A stretch of DNA of 36,090 bases. Source: a virus. Below the pieces are notes generated by a model, which saw only the letters and a program-made list of their open reading frames with translations, was not told where the DNA came from and ran no database searches. Below, in pieces: positions 23,222 through 29,467 of this stretch (positions are counted from its first letter, which is position 1; every line of letters starts with the position of its first letter). The stretch lies in the IMG/VR virus record IMGVR_UViG_3300047300_000907, positions 1-36,090 of that record, one strand, 5' to 3'. The translations under genes and the position numbers were made by a program.

Positions 23222-23383
23222 CTAACCGTAAGCCACAATCATCCCAGACGGGATACCGTTATAAACAAAATCATCCGCAACCCTTTTAGCCTCAGCCTCA
23301 GACTCGGCACGCACAGTCACAAACGAATGAGTAAACCCCCAAGGATAGAAAGTAAACTCTCTCTCATTAGTGTCACACCACAT
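23222..23383 (-). CDS. Small protein with beta-alpha pattern
   Basis: 53 residues (MWCDTNEREFTFYPWGFTHS, then VTVRAESEAEAKRVADDFVY). The sequence V.AES.AEA...A is similar to the middle of three other small proteins in this region (23929, 24714, 26237) and suggests a common small fold. ATG at 23383 has GGAGGTAATA upstream. Function unknown. Confidence 0.65.
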   Translation of the reverse strand: MWCDTNEREFTFYPWGFTHSFVTVRAESEAEAKRVADDFVYNGIPSGMIVAYG

Positions 23384-23465
23384 TATTACCTCCACTCTGG
23401 TGACATTCACAGCCACACACTATCGTTGAACTTTTCACTACACAAACATTATGCTGACCAGTCAT
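23373..23465 (-). CDS. Possible 30-residue Cys-rich protein
   Basis: A frame of 30 codons between two genes, encoding MTGQHNVCVVKSSTIVCGCE followed by CHQSGGNNVV. The C-x-C-x-C-H cluster could bind a metal. It starts 28 nt after the preceding stop and overlaps the following start by 11 bp. The ribosome binding site is weak, so it may not be expressed. Confidence 0.35.
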   Translation of the reverse strand: MTGQHNVCVVKSSTIVCGCECHQSGGNNVV

Positions 23466-23492
23466 GCACCAACCAAACAAAGACGAACCCAA

Positions 23493-23813
23493 CTAGAAAA
23501 CCTCCACCTGTTCAGGAATATAAAACGGTAAACTAGTCACAAACTCTGCAATCCTTGGAGGAATGTTACCCTCAATCAGATAATCTACAGTGTGCCAGAA
23601 ATCGTAATCCTCCCAATCCTGCTCCTGCCACTCCTCATTATCAAGCAAATATGCAATGAGTTGATGATTCTCGTCAACCATCGGGATAGGTAAAGTTGCG
23701 TAACGGTCAGTGTTAGTAGCATAAGCACCAGACTTATCCTGCTTCAACTCGTAAGCGGTAACAAACAAAACCTCACCATCACAGTAAACATTCACATCAT
23801 ACAAATCAATCAC
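23493..23813 (-). CDS. Hypothetical protein
   Basis: 106 residues, acidic and rich in Trp, Tyr and Asp (NEEWQEQDWEDYDFWHTVDY in the middle). GTG at 23813 is preceded by GGAGG 7 nt upstream and overlaps the stop of the small zinc protein before it (GTGA). Acidic, aromatic proteins of this kind are often DNA mimics or inhibitors, but nothing in the sequence proves that. Confidence 0.75.
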   Translation of the reverse strand: MIDLYDVNVYCDGEVLFVTAYELKQDKSGAYATNTDRYATLPIPMVDENHQLIAYLLDNEEWQEQDWEDYDFWHTVDYLIEGNIPPRIAEFVTSLPFYIPEQVEVF

Positions 23814-23929
23814 AGTGAAACCTCCTCAGCATCTTCTTCACAATCATTACAAATATCTTTACCATTGAAACTAGCGTTCCAATCCATCGTGTAAGCGTTA
23901 CACCAAATACAAGCAGGCCAATCCGCCAT
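23810..23929 (-). CDS. Small zinc-finger protein
   Basis: 39 residues with two knuckles, CIWC (7-10) and CNDC (27-30), and an acidic tail. It is fixed in a chain of overlaps: TAATG with the gene before and GTGA with the gene after. One of several zinc microproteins in this half of the genome. Function unknown. Confidence 0.65.
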   Translation of the reverse strand: MADWPACIWCNAYTMDWNASFNGKDICNDCEEDAEEVSL

Positions 23930-24120
23930 TAGTAAAACTCCTCCCACTGCTCCGTAGACTCATTATAAACTTCAAAAAAGTCCACAAAATAAGGTCCATC
24001 CGCTTGCACCCATTTCGTGTCAGGTTGATTAGCAATCGCAATCGCATCCTCAACCGTTTCAGCCTCAATAACTGCCTCATAATACATGTCAGCACGATGC
24101 TGAACCTTGAACACTGCCAT
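23929..24120 (-). CDS. Small beta-alpha protein, member of a local family
   Basis: 63 residues (MAVFKVQHRADMYYEAVIEA, then ETVEDAIAIANQPD). A beta strand followed by V.AET.EDA..IA recurs in the proteins at 23222, 24714 and 26237, so these look like diverged duplicates; the pattern resembles short DpnD/PcfM-type proteins. ATG at 24120 has GGAGG 5 nt upstream and lies 31 nt after the -10 of a strong promoter (24151-24179). Confidence 0.75.
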   Translation of the reverse strand: MAVFKVQHRADMYYEAVIEAETVEDAIAIANQPDTKWVQADGPYFVDFFEVYNESTEQWEEFY

Positions 24121-24150
24121 AATATCCTCCTTCAAACTGTTAGTAAAACT

Positions 24151-24179
24151 AGTCTAGCACACTATCGTGCATTTGTCAA
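24151..24179 (-). promoter_or_regulatory. Strong early promoter, TTGACA-17-TAGACT
   Basis: On the minus strand TTGACA (24179-24174), 17 bp, TAGACT (24156-24151) with TGC before the -10. The -35 contains the stop codon TGA of the upstream gene at 24176-24178. No GTTAC box is present upstream. Confidence 0.85.
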
Positions 24180-24457
24180 TACTCTTCCCGCATATCTATC
24201 ACAAAATCTGCAATGTCTTCCTCTTCCCAAGACAGGTCACGAAACTTTTCACCATCATAAGCGTGAATCCAATACAGAACCTTCTCATCCAAAGCAACCC
24301 ACTCAGGGTCATTAGATGCCAAGCCATCCACGAAACTAATGTAGGCTTCCTCAGTTAGAAACTCACCAAACAATCCATCAATCAGGTCACCTTCTGGTTT
24401 ACCATCCACGCCACGCCATTGAAACGGATACGATACAACTCTAACATCCTCACCCAT
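24176..24457 (-). CDS. Hypothetical protein
   Basis: 93 residues, acidic and aromatic (MGEDVRVVSYPFQWRGVDGK ..., ending WEEEDIADFVIDMREEY). No family recognised. ATG overlaps the previous stop (TAATGG, 24457). Its stop codon is part of the -35 of the next promoter, so the gene end and the downstream promoter are constrained together. Confidence 0.7.
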   Translation of the reverse strand: MGEDVRVVSYPFQWRGVDGKPEGDLIDGLFGEFLTEEAYISFVDGLASNDPEWVALDEKVLYWIHAYDGEKFRDLSWEEEDIADFVIDMREEY

Positions 24458-24714
24458 TATCTCTCCTCACTGCTCTCAAAAGTCAAATCCATAGAACCAT
24501 CCTGCAACTGTTCAATCACAACCAGCGAACGCTCGCGCTTGATTCGCTCACTAATCTCTACAGCAAGCGCATACGGGTCACCGGCCTCATCCTCATCGAA
24601 CTCATTCCAATCCTCATCCGACCAATGCTGAGTATCAAACAACAGAATATCGCCATGCCCGAAAGTGCCATCCTCCGTCACCCACAAATCATGGTGTCTA
24701 ACAATGTTAGCCAT
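24457..24714 (-). CDS. Acidic hypothetical protein
   Basis: 85 residues, rich in Asp, Glu and Trp (HWSDEDWNEFDEDEAGDPYA in the middle). A middle segment ALAVEISERIKRERS is helical. Joined to its neighbours by TAATG at both ends. Possibly a DNA-mimic type protein; no direct evidence. Confidence 0.75.
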   Translation of the reverse strand: MANIVRHHDLWVTEDGTFGHGDILLFDTQHWSDEDWNEFDEDEAGDPYALAVEISERIKRERSLVVIEQLQDGSMDLTFESSEER

Positions 24715-24911
24715 TACTTTACCTCCTCCAAAGTATCAACATCAAAATCATAACCGCCATCCTGCCACGAATCCTGAACAACAACATCCTCAAAAAGAAC
24801 ATCGCCATTATCAATCGCTTGAATCAACCGTTTAGCATCCTCCAAAGAATCCGCCTCAAACACTGCCTCACGCACAGCCTGCTCCGTATAAAAAATACTA
24901 AACCTAGCCAT
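24714..24911 (-). CDS. Small beta-alpha protein, member of a local family
   Basis: 65 residues (MARFSIFYTEQAVREAVFEA, then DSLEDAKRLIQAIDNGD). It shares the strand plus V.EA.S.EDA pattern with 23929-24120, 23222-23383 and 26237-26413. The C-terminal part is acidic. The ATG and stop are in TAATG/CATCA overlaps with neighbours. Confidence 0.75.
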   Translation of the reverse strand: MARFSIFYTEQAVREAVFEADSLEDAKRLIQAIDNGDVLFEDVVVQDSWQDGGYDFDVDTLEEVK

Positions 24912-25075
24912 CAGTTACCATCCTCCCTATCAATCACAACAACCTTATCCAACTTATCTGCAATGCTCTGATACAATAACACATCCGCTTCCAAAAAGCA
25001 ATCCTGACTTGCATAATAAATCATGTCAGCTAACGCCTGCGCCTCAGTGCGAGTAAACTTTACAACCTCACCCAT
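24911..25075 (-). CDS. Small hypothetical protein
   Basis: 54 residues, helical (MGEVVKFTRTEAQALADMIY ...). ATG at 25075 is chosen because GGAGG lies 6 nt upstream and its first base overlaps the stop of the small gene before it. No family recognised. Confidence 0.65.
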   Translation of the reverse strand: MGEVVKFTRTEAQALADMIYYASQDCFLEADVLLYQSIADKLDKVVVIDREDGN

Positions 25076-25191
25076 CAGTAACCTCCATTCGCTAAAGTAT
25101 TCCAACCATCCTGCTCGAAATGACTCTCCAAAGCCAGAATCAACCTCTCAAGTTCCACACTAGCATACATTTCATCACTTGTCAAATCCAT
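25075..25191 (-). CDS. 38-residue helical protein
   Basis: A frame of 38 codons (MDLTSDEMYASVELERLILA ...) bounded by TAATGG at its start and TGATGG at its stop, so it fills the gap between two clear genes exactly. Probably translated. It also provides the GGAGG that serves the next gene. Confidence 0.6.
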   Translation of the reverse strand: MDLTSDEMYASVELERLILALESHFEQDGWNTLANGGY

Positions 25192-26135
25192 TACACTACC
25201 TCCTTCTTCCAAACAAAAAACGGTTCATCCCAACCATTACGAACCTTACCACCAAAATAGTAATCCCTAAACAAATCATAACGGATGCTACTGAAATCAA
25301 GTTTCTCAACAAAATATTTCGGCAACAAACTAATCTGCTCACCATAATGCTCCGTCACGATACCGTTCACATCCGAATAAGCACCAACAAACGCTTCATC
25401 CTCCAAAGCAACCACACGAGCACCCTTGTCAGCAACATCAGCATCCGACAACTCAACATCGGCCTTCTGCAACCACACCAACAGACGATGCTTGTCACTG
25501 TGGTCAACAACCTCAATCACAGCGTCACGCAACAACTCTTGCGCTTCACGCTTGCGTTGACGCTCCAACCGTTCACGCTCCTGCAACTCGTAACGGTCAC
25601 GCTCCTCACGCTCCTTCTTGAACCATGACTCCACAACCGCATCAGCAGAAATCGTCACCGACCATAAAGACTCAAACAAATAACGATTACGCGCACCAAA
25701 CATTTCCGAATAAGCCAAACCATACTTATTCAGTAAATCATTCACCAAATAGGCCTGCTCCTCCAGCGTGCGATGCTCAACCGACAACTGCGGTTTCACA
25801 ACGATACAATGCGAATCAGACTTATCCCAATCCAACACAATACCATTCACTGCGAAAATGTTCACAACCATATCCTTCAACGCATCAGTCAGATTACTGT
25901 GGTTGAAATAAATGTTAGCAACATAACCACCATCAGTGTTGTAAACAACATCACCCTCAAGTTTGAAACGGTTACCCTGCCCACCATAATGCCACACAAT
26001 AGGCGTGGTAGGGTTGTCAAACTTTTCAACACCGATGCATGACCTGCAACATCCTTGAACATTACGATACACGCCAACACCCGACGCTTTTAGTTGCTTA
26101 GTAGCCAACTTGAAACGCTCCTCAAAACTAGCCAT
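25191..26135 (-). CDS. Hypothetical protein with CC-x2-C motif, reminiscent of DUF6891
   Basis: 314 residues. The N-terminal part LKASGVGVYRNVQGCCRSC (about 15-35) resembles the start of DUF6891-type proteins in actinobacteria, in which a CC-x2-C group follows a similar strand. A middle coiled segment (residues about 170-210, KKEREERDRYELQERERLER) separates it from an unrecognised C-terminal domain. ATG at 26135 has GGAGG 8 nt upstream and follows promoter 26167-26195; a longer start at 26237 overlaps the previous stop but would put the promoter inside the gene. Confidence 0.75.
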   Translation of the reverse strand: MASFEERFKLATKQLKASGVGVYRNVQGCCRSCIGVEKFDNPTTPIVWHYGGQGNRFKLEGDVVYNTDGGYVANIYFNHSNLTDALKDMVVNIFAVNGIVLDWDKSDSHCIVVKPQLSVEHRTLEEQAYLVNDLLNKYGLAYSEMFGARNRYLFESLWSVTISADAVVESWFKKEREERDRYELQERERLERQRKREAQELLRDAVIEVVDHSDKHRLLVWLQKADVELSDADVADKGARVVALEDEAFVGAYSDVNGIVTEHYGEQISLLPKYFVEKLDFSSIRYDLFRDYYFGGKVRNGWDEPFFVWKKEVV

Positions 26136-26166
26136 AACAATATCCTCCTTCTCTCTAGATGCAACC

Positions 26167-26195
26167 ACCATAGCATCTTCTTGTGCATTTGTCAA
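26167..26195 (-). promoter_or_regulatory. Early promoter, TTGACA-17-TATGGT
   Basis: On the minus strand TTGACA (26195-26190), exactly 17 bp, TATGGT (26172-26167), preceded by TGC. GGCGTGTCG lies just upstream of the -35 instead of a GTTAC box. It would drive the gene starting at 26135. Confidence 0.8.
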
Positions 26196-26236
26196 ATCCG
26201 ACACGCCAGACTTTTTGAAACCATACATCAACGCCA

Positions 26237-26413
26237 TTACTGCTCCTTCAACTTGAGAGCATCCGCAAACGCAAACTTGTAAAACAAAACCCTAGCACCA
26301 GACTTAGGTTGCGTGATACCGTCATCCAAAGCGAGGCACGCATCAATCGCATCCTCCTCATTATCGGCCTCCACCTTATATTGCATAGTCACTGCCACCA
26401 TATATGTTGCCAT
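26237..26413 (-). CDS. Small beta-alpha protein, member of a local family
   Basis: 58 residues (MATYMVAVTMQYKVEADNEE, then DAIDACLALDD). It shares the strand followed by EA.(N/T/S).EDA pattern with 23929-24120 and 24714-24911. ATG at 26413 has GGAGG 5 nt upstream and lies 29 nt after the -10 of promoter 26442-26470, as in the 23929 gene, whose promoter and leader are arranged the same way. Confidence 0.75.
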   Translation of the reverse strand: MATYMVAVTMQYKVEADNEEDAIDACLALDDGITQPKSGARVLFYKFAFADALKLKEQ

Positions 26414-26441
26414 AACATCCTCCTTCAACTTGATGAAACTA

Positions 26442-26491
26442 ACCCTAGCACACTTTACAACATTTGTCAACCACCGTTACCAAACTGTTAC
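26442..26491 (-). promoter_or_regulatory. Early promoter with upstream GTTAC box
   Basis: TTGACA (26470-26465), 17 bp, TAGGGT (26447-26442) with TGC before the -10. Five bp upstream of the -35 is the 16-bp box (26476-26491), plus strand GTTACCAAACTGTTAC, which also covers the stop of the upstream gene (26488-26490). Confidence 0.85.
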
Positions 26492-27054
26492 ATATACTCT
26501 CGCGCAAACTCCATAGCCCACTCATGCAACTGTTCATCATCACTCGACACCCAACCGCCACACGACTCAACCTCACGCCACTCCGTCAACTGTTCACCAT
26601 CCTCAGCTGTAAACACTTTAGCCTCCTCCAGAATGAAACGGTAAACATCGCCACGAAACCATGCACGAGTAGTCTGAACAACACCATTCAAATACTCAGC
26701 CGAGGTTTCGTAATCATCCTTCACGTAAACCACAACATCCGCCCACTCACCCTTCGAATAGCCACGCAACGAAACAAACTCATACAAATAGCCACTAGCA
26801 GTCAACCATGCACCAATCACCCGTTCACGCTTGATATCATAGTTGAACTGATGACTGTAATAATGGAACGAATCCACTGCACGCTCCACAACATCCACCA
26901 CCTCATCCTTCGTGCGAATCGGTGCAAGCCTATCCGCAACCATAATAGACTGAACACCCGCATCATCACCAATCAACTCCTCAAGCGTATACTCGAGACC
27001 AGACTGCTCAACACGCACCCGAAAACCGTCAACAACCTCAAATACCTTATCCAT
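26488..27054 (-). CDS. Hypothetical protein
   Basis: 188 residues, mixed alpha/beta and acidic at the C-terminus (SCGGWVSSDDEQLHEWAMEF). No family recognised. ATG at 27054 has AAGGAG 8 nt upstream; an earlier TTG would add two residues. It overlaps the upstream gene by 8 bp. The stop codon lies inside the GTTAC box of the next promoter. Confidence 0.75.
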   Translation of the reverse strand: MDKVFEVVDGFRVRVEQSGLEYTLEELIGDDAGVQSIMVADRLAPIRTKDEVVDVVERAVDSFHYYSHQFNYDIKRERVIGAWLTASGYLYEFVSLRGYSKGEWADVVVYVKDDYETSAEYLNGVVQTTRAWFRGDVYRFILEEAKVFTAEDGEQLTEWREVESCGGWVSSDDEQLHEWAMEFAREYM

Positions 27055-27415
27055 AAACAATCTCCTTCCAAATCGCCAACTGAATCAAAACATCACCAAC
27101 ACACGCATCCGCTTCTTCTAAATCAGTTATAGCATACGAACCGCAATGTGTCAAATCGTGTGCATCGGCGTGTCGAAACGCTTCAGCCAAATCCTCCAAG
27201 GTTACAGTGTGCCACTGCTCCTCGTGATAGTCATGCACCCTAAAATCTTGCGGATTAGGTTTCGTGCCATTCTCGATAAAAAAGTCAATACCCTTACCAT
27301 CTGCTTGCCGAACCCTATCGCACCAGTAAGCGATACCGCTCCCGTCACTGCCCCAAATCGCTTCCCACAAATCGGCGTAAGAAACCTCACGCTCCACCTT
27401 GAAAGTTTCACTCAC
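27047..27415 (-). CDS. Hypothetical protein
   Basis: 122 residues (MSETFKVEREVSYADLWEAI ..., VHDYHEEQWHTVTLEDLAEA). It resembles unannotated actinobacterial and phage proteins of the form WEAIWGSDGSGI, but I cannot name the family. GTG at 27415 lies directly after the previous stop (TAGAGTG) with AAGGCAGG upstream; a longer in-frame start would overlap the preceding gene. Confidence 0.7.
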   Translation of the reverse strand: MSETFKVEREVSYADLWEAIWGSDGSGIAYWCDRVRQADGKGIDFFIENGTKPNPQDFRVHDYHEEQWHTVTLEDLAEAFRHADAHDLTHCGSYAITDLEEADACVGDVLIQLAIWKEIVYG

Positions 27416-27416
27416 T

Positions 27417-27572
27417 CTAAAAACCTGCCTTCTCAAACTCAATCATAGACTCCAACGCTTCAATACGATTCACTAAACAGTCATAACCCCACTCACTCAA
27501 GTCATCACCAGACCGAACCAAATCCCGTTTCAAAGCGTGCAACTCACCTTTCAAACTAACCAACTCACTCAC
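27417..27572 (-). CDS. Small coiled-coil protein
   Basis: 51 residues, helical (MSELVSLKGELHALKRDLVR ..., IEALESMIEFEKAGF). The start is the GTG at 27572 with GGAGGATGTT upstream. The longer frame starts inside the -10 of the promoter at 27601-27629 and is therefore rejected. Function unknown. Confidence 0.65.
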   Translation of the reverse strand: MSELVSLKGELHALKRDLVRSGDDLSEWGYDCLVNRIEALESMIEFEKAGF

Positions 27573-27600
27573 AACATCCTCCTTCTCTCGATGTAAAACA

Positions 27601-27654
27601 ACCATAACACACTATTTACAGTTTGTCAACTCCATTTGATAACATCTTGGTAAC
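27601..27654 (-). promoter_or_regulatory. Early promoter with upstream GTTAC box
   Basis: TTGACA (27629-27624), 17 bp, TATGGT (27606-27601). The box GTTACCAAGATGTTAT (minus strand, 27654-27639) lies 9 bp upstream of the -35, inside the end of the upstream gene. Confidence 0.85.
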
Positions 27655-27796
27655 GCTCCTGAATATCCACCAAATAGGCTTCCAGCGTATCCGCATCAAT
27701 CAAACCTTCAAACCCTTCACGAATCAACTCTGGGCTAATGCCACACAAAAACTGCCCCAACACTGCCAAATAGTCACGCCTAACAAAAACCTTCAT
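27626..27796 (-). CDS. Small hypothetical protein
   Basis: 56 residues (MKVFVRRDYLAVLGQFLCGI ...). ATG at 27796 has AAGGGAG 6 nt upstream and lies 14 nt after the ArdA-like stop, so the two are cotranscribed. Its 3' end contains both the GTTAC box and the -35 of the next promoter. No family recognised. Confidence 0.65.
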   Translation of the reverse strand: MKVFVRRDYLAVLGQFLCGISPELIREGFEGLIDADTLEAYLVDIQERYQDVIKWS

Positions 27797-27810
27797 GACC
27801 GCTCCCTTCA

Positions 27811-28155
27811 CTAAATGTTTCGCCAAACCCAACCAGACTCAAACACAACATCATAACGCAACGAATAATCAAAAGTAGCCTGCCAATCAACCACAACCCA
27901 ACTAGGGATATCCTGCTCCGTATCTTCAAAATAGCGTTCAGCAAAATCCGCCTCAGACTCATAAAAACCCAAATAGGCCTCCTCCTCATCACGAACATAC
28001 TGCGCAACATCATCAACCAACTGTGCATAATCGTGCACCGTATAGTTGTTATCAATATAGCGTGCCAACCGTTCAACATCATCATGCTCAACCTCCTCCG
28101 TCACCTCAACAAAATGACGCAAGTTTTCCAACAACTCATCATAAGCCATAAACAT
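27811..28155 (-). CDS. ArdA-like antirestriction protein
   Basis: 114 residues, strongly acidic. The C-terminal half (EEAYLGFYESEADFAERYFE, then IPSWVVVDWQATFDYSLRYD and WVWR at the end) follows the pattern of ArdA antirestriction proteins: G-x-Y-x-S, an ADFAE helix, and a D-(W/Y) then FDYSLRYD block before a final aromatic-Arg. ArdA mimics DNA and blocks type I restriction enzymes. It is shorter than full ArdA (about 165 residues), corresponding to its middle and C-terminal domains. ATG at 28155 (TAATG) has GGAGG 7 nt upstream. Confidence 0.75.
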   Translation of the reverse strand: MFMAYDELLENLRHFVEVTEEVEHDDVERLARYIDNNYTVHDYAQLVDDVAQYVRDEEEAYLGFYESEADFAERYFEDTEQDIPSWVVVDWQATFDYSLRYDVVFESGWVWRNI

Positions 28156-28349
28156 TAGCCAACCTCCTTATCCAAATAAGTTTCAACAACATAAACCAAA
28201 TCACGAACCCGCAAATCAATCGCATCCAAAGCATACAGCAACTTACGCAAATCCTCACGCTCCAAATCACCATCAACCTCCAACGCCGACATCCGTTCAG
28301 CAAGAGAAAAAACATCCGCCCGAAACTTGTAACCTAGTTTTACCGCCAT
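28155..28349 (-). CDS. Small helical protein before ArdA-like gene
   Basis: 64 residues, helical (MAVKLGYKFRADVFSLAERM ..., VRDLVYVVETYLDKEVG). GGAGGTTGTC precedes the ATG, which is the first gene after promoter 28386-28414. The stop shares a base with the ArdA-like start. Possibly a partner or regulator of the antirestriction protein. Confidence 0.7.
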   Translation of the reverse strand: MAVKLGYKFRADVFSLAERMSALEVDGDLEREDLRKLLYALDAIDLRVRDLVYVVETYLDKEVG

Positions 28350-28385
28350 GACAACCTCCTAAATAGTTTTATATCTTATAAATAC

Positions 28386-28439
28386 AACATAGCAAAAAGT
28401 ATTATGTTTGTCAAACCAAAAACATAACAGTTAGGTAAC
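28386..28439 (-). promoter_or_regulatory. Early promoter with upstream GTTAC box, driving the ArdA-like operon
   Basis: TTGACA (28414-28409), 17 bp, TATGTT (28391-28386) with TGC before the -10. The box GTTACCTAACTGTTAT (minus strand, 28439-28424) lies 9 bp upstream of the -35, exactly as at 27601-27654. Confidence 0.85.
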
Positions 28440-28501
28440 GGATACGGAATGGTGCAACAACACTGCAACCACACAACCCAACAAACACCATCCCATATCC
28501 G
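28439..28501 (-). ncRNA. Long hairpin that pairs completely only as minus-strand RNA
   Basis: Arms 28439-28454 and 28486-28501 form a 16-bp stem around a 31-nt loop. On the minus strand the two imperfect positions are G-U wobbles, so all 16 positions pair; on the plus strand they would be A-C mismatches. This indicates a functional minus-strand RNA at the 3' end of the operon from 29159 to 28599. No T run follows, so it is more likely a stabilising or processing structure than an intrinsic terminator. Confidence 0.55.
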
Positions 28502-28527
28502 ATTCCAAGTAGCACCAAACGATTATC

Positions 28528-28574
28528 TATTAGTAAAATATATTATTATTTATATATAATATATATATACATAA
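28528..28574. other. A/T-only stretch
   Basis: Almost 50 bases of nearly pure A and T with TATATA runs (about 28528-28574) lie between the hairpin 28439-28501 and a small zinc-finger gene. It is the most AT-rich sequence of the window and could be an easily melted element such as an origin part. No gene or promoter consensus is visible in it. Confidence 0.5.
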
Positions 28575-28598
28575 AGGGTAGCCTAGACCGACACAAAA

Positions 28599-28697
28599 CT
28601 AAACCTCACAATCATGCCCACACCACCACTCATCAGCATCCAACTCATCAAACATATCAAAAATCCTGCCACACTCAAAACAACGCTTATAACGCAT
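28599..28697 (-). CDS. 32-residue zinc-finger protein
   Basis: MRYKRCFECGRIFDMFDELD followed by ADEWWCGHDCEV; the C-x2-C (6-9) and C-x3-C pairs make a minimal zinc knuckle. The ATG overlaps the stop of the next small zinc protein (TGATG), supporting translation. Last gene of its operon. Confidence 0.6.
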   Translation of the reverse strand: MRYKRCFECGRIFDMFDELDADEWWCGHDCEV

Positions 28698-28810
28698 CAA
28701 ACAACCTCACAATCCCACTCATGCCCAATATCATCACCAACAGACGCAAACCGCCCACAACCAACACAAACCTCAACCACTTTACCGCCACGCCTACCAA
28801 CCGTAACCAT
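28697..28810 (-). CDS. 37-residue zinc-knuckle protein
   Basis: MVTVGRRGGKVVEVCVGCGR followed by FASVGDDIGHEWDCEVV. The CVGC knuckle plus H30 and C34 can coordinate one metal. It is linked to both neighbours by TGATG overlaps. Its end (GHEWDCEV) resembles the end of the adjacent 32-residue protein (GHDCEV), so the two may be duplicates. Confidence 0.6.
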   Translation of the reverse strand: MVTVGRRGGKVVEVCVGCGRFASVGDDIGHEWDCEVV

Positions 28811-28998
28811 CACTTACCCTCCTCATTCACCAAATCCAACGCCAACAAATACGCTTTATCCACATTGCGCTTGAAATACTCAATATCACTCCAAACTTGA
28901 CGAGCATTACCAACACGCACCTCACCAGAATCCAACGATTCAGCAGAATCCGCAATCCTGAAAATCAAATCCGCCAACCGCTCATAACGCTCATCCAT
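28810..28998 (-). CDS. Small helical hypothetical protein
   Basis: 62 residues, helical and charged (MDERYERLADLIFRIADSAE ...). ATG at 28998 overlaps the previous stop (TGATGG) with AAGGGTGG upstream. No family recognised. Confidence 0.65.
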   Translation of the reverse strand: MDERYERLADLIFRIADSAESLDSGEVRVGNARQVWSDIEYFKRNVDKAYLLALDLVNEEGK

Positions 28999-29159
28999 CA
29001 AAAACCACCCTTCTCAAACGCATCAACAATCATACGCTTAGCACGCTTCACACGCCTCTTAGCATCAACAAACTCATCCTGCCACTCAGCATAAAACTCC
29101 ATCTCCATAGACGAACAAACAATCTCATCCAACAAATCAAGCAACTCCAACTTAGTCAT
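28998..29159 (-). CDS. Small helical hypothetical protein, first gene of its operon
   Basis: 53 residues (MTKLELLDLLDEIVCSSMEM ..., RRVKRAKRMIVDAFEKGGF). ATG at 29159 has AAGGAG 8 nt upstream and is 31 nt after the -10 of promoter 29191-29219; the longer frame would run through that promoter. A basic C-terminal half (DAKRRVKRAKRM) may bind nucleic acid. Confidence 0.65.
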   Translation of the reverse strand: MTKLELLDLLDEIVCSSMEMEFYAEWQDEFVDAKRRVKRAKRMIVDAFEKGGF

Positions 29160-29190
29160 CAAAACATCTCCTTCGTTTATTGTTGACACC

Positions 29191-29219
29191 AACCTAACAC
29201 ACTTTTGAAACTTTGTCAA
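29191..29219 (-). promoter_or_regulatory. Early promoter, TTGACA-17-TAGGTT
   Basis: TTGACA (29219-29214), 17 bp, TAGGTT (29196-29191) with TGT before the -10. No GTTAC box; GCGACACGCC lies upstream of the -35, similar to the GGCGTGTCG next to promoter 26167-26195. Confidence 0.8.
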
Positions 29220-29366
29220 ATCCATTCAAATCTCGGGCGTGTCGCTTTTCGTATCCTTCACCGCATTTCTGCGATATGAATAACATAGCACACACCAACA
29301 CCCAAAACACACCAAAATGCTATTTGTTCACCTAATGTTTACTTGGTAAACTTTTCGGGAAAACAC

Positions 29367-29395
29367 TTGACAAATCATCATGTTTGTGGTATTTC
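29367..29395 (+). promoter_or_regulatory. Plus-strand promoter candidate, TTGACA-17-TATTTC
   Basis: TTGACA (29367-29372), 17 bp, TATTTC (29390-29395) with TGTGG before the -10. It would produce RNA antisense to the leader of the opposite operon or an untranslated RNA covering the inverted repeat at 29468-29531. Confidence 0.6.
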
Positions 29396-29467
29396 GCGCG
29401 CGCACGCTCCTATATATTGCCCTTCTGTGCCAAATCTCGAGATACCCCTAAAACGCCACCAGCGCCT

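Noticed and set aside
26136-26237. Longer start of the 25191 gene at 26237
   Set aside because: Although it overlaps the previous stop, the added 34 codons contain a consensus promoter and the GGAGG serving the ATG at 26135.
28614-28874. 86-residue plus-strand frame
   Set aside because: Opposite to three small coupled genes, Pro/Thr/His-rich from the A/C-rich strand, and no start signal.
23373-29159. CRISPR array or insertion sequence in the region of small genes
   Set aside because: The repeated elements are promoters and boxes at irregular intervals; no regular spacer structure, transposase or terminal inverted repeats are seen.
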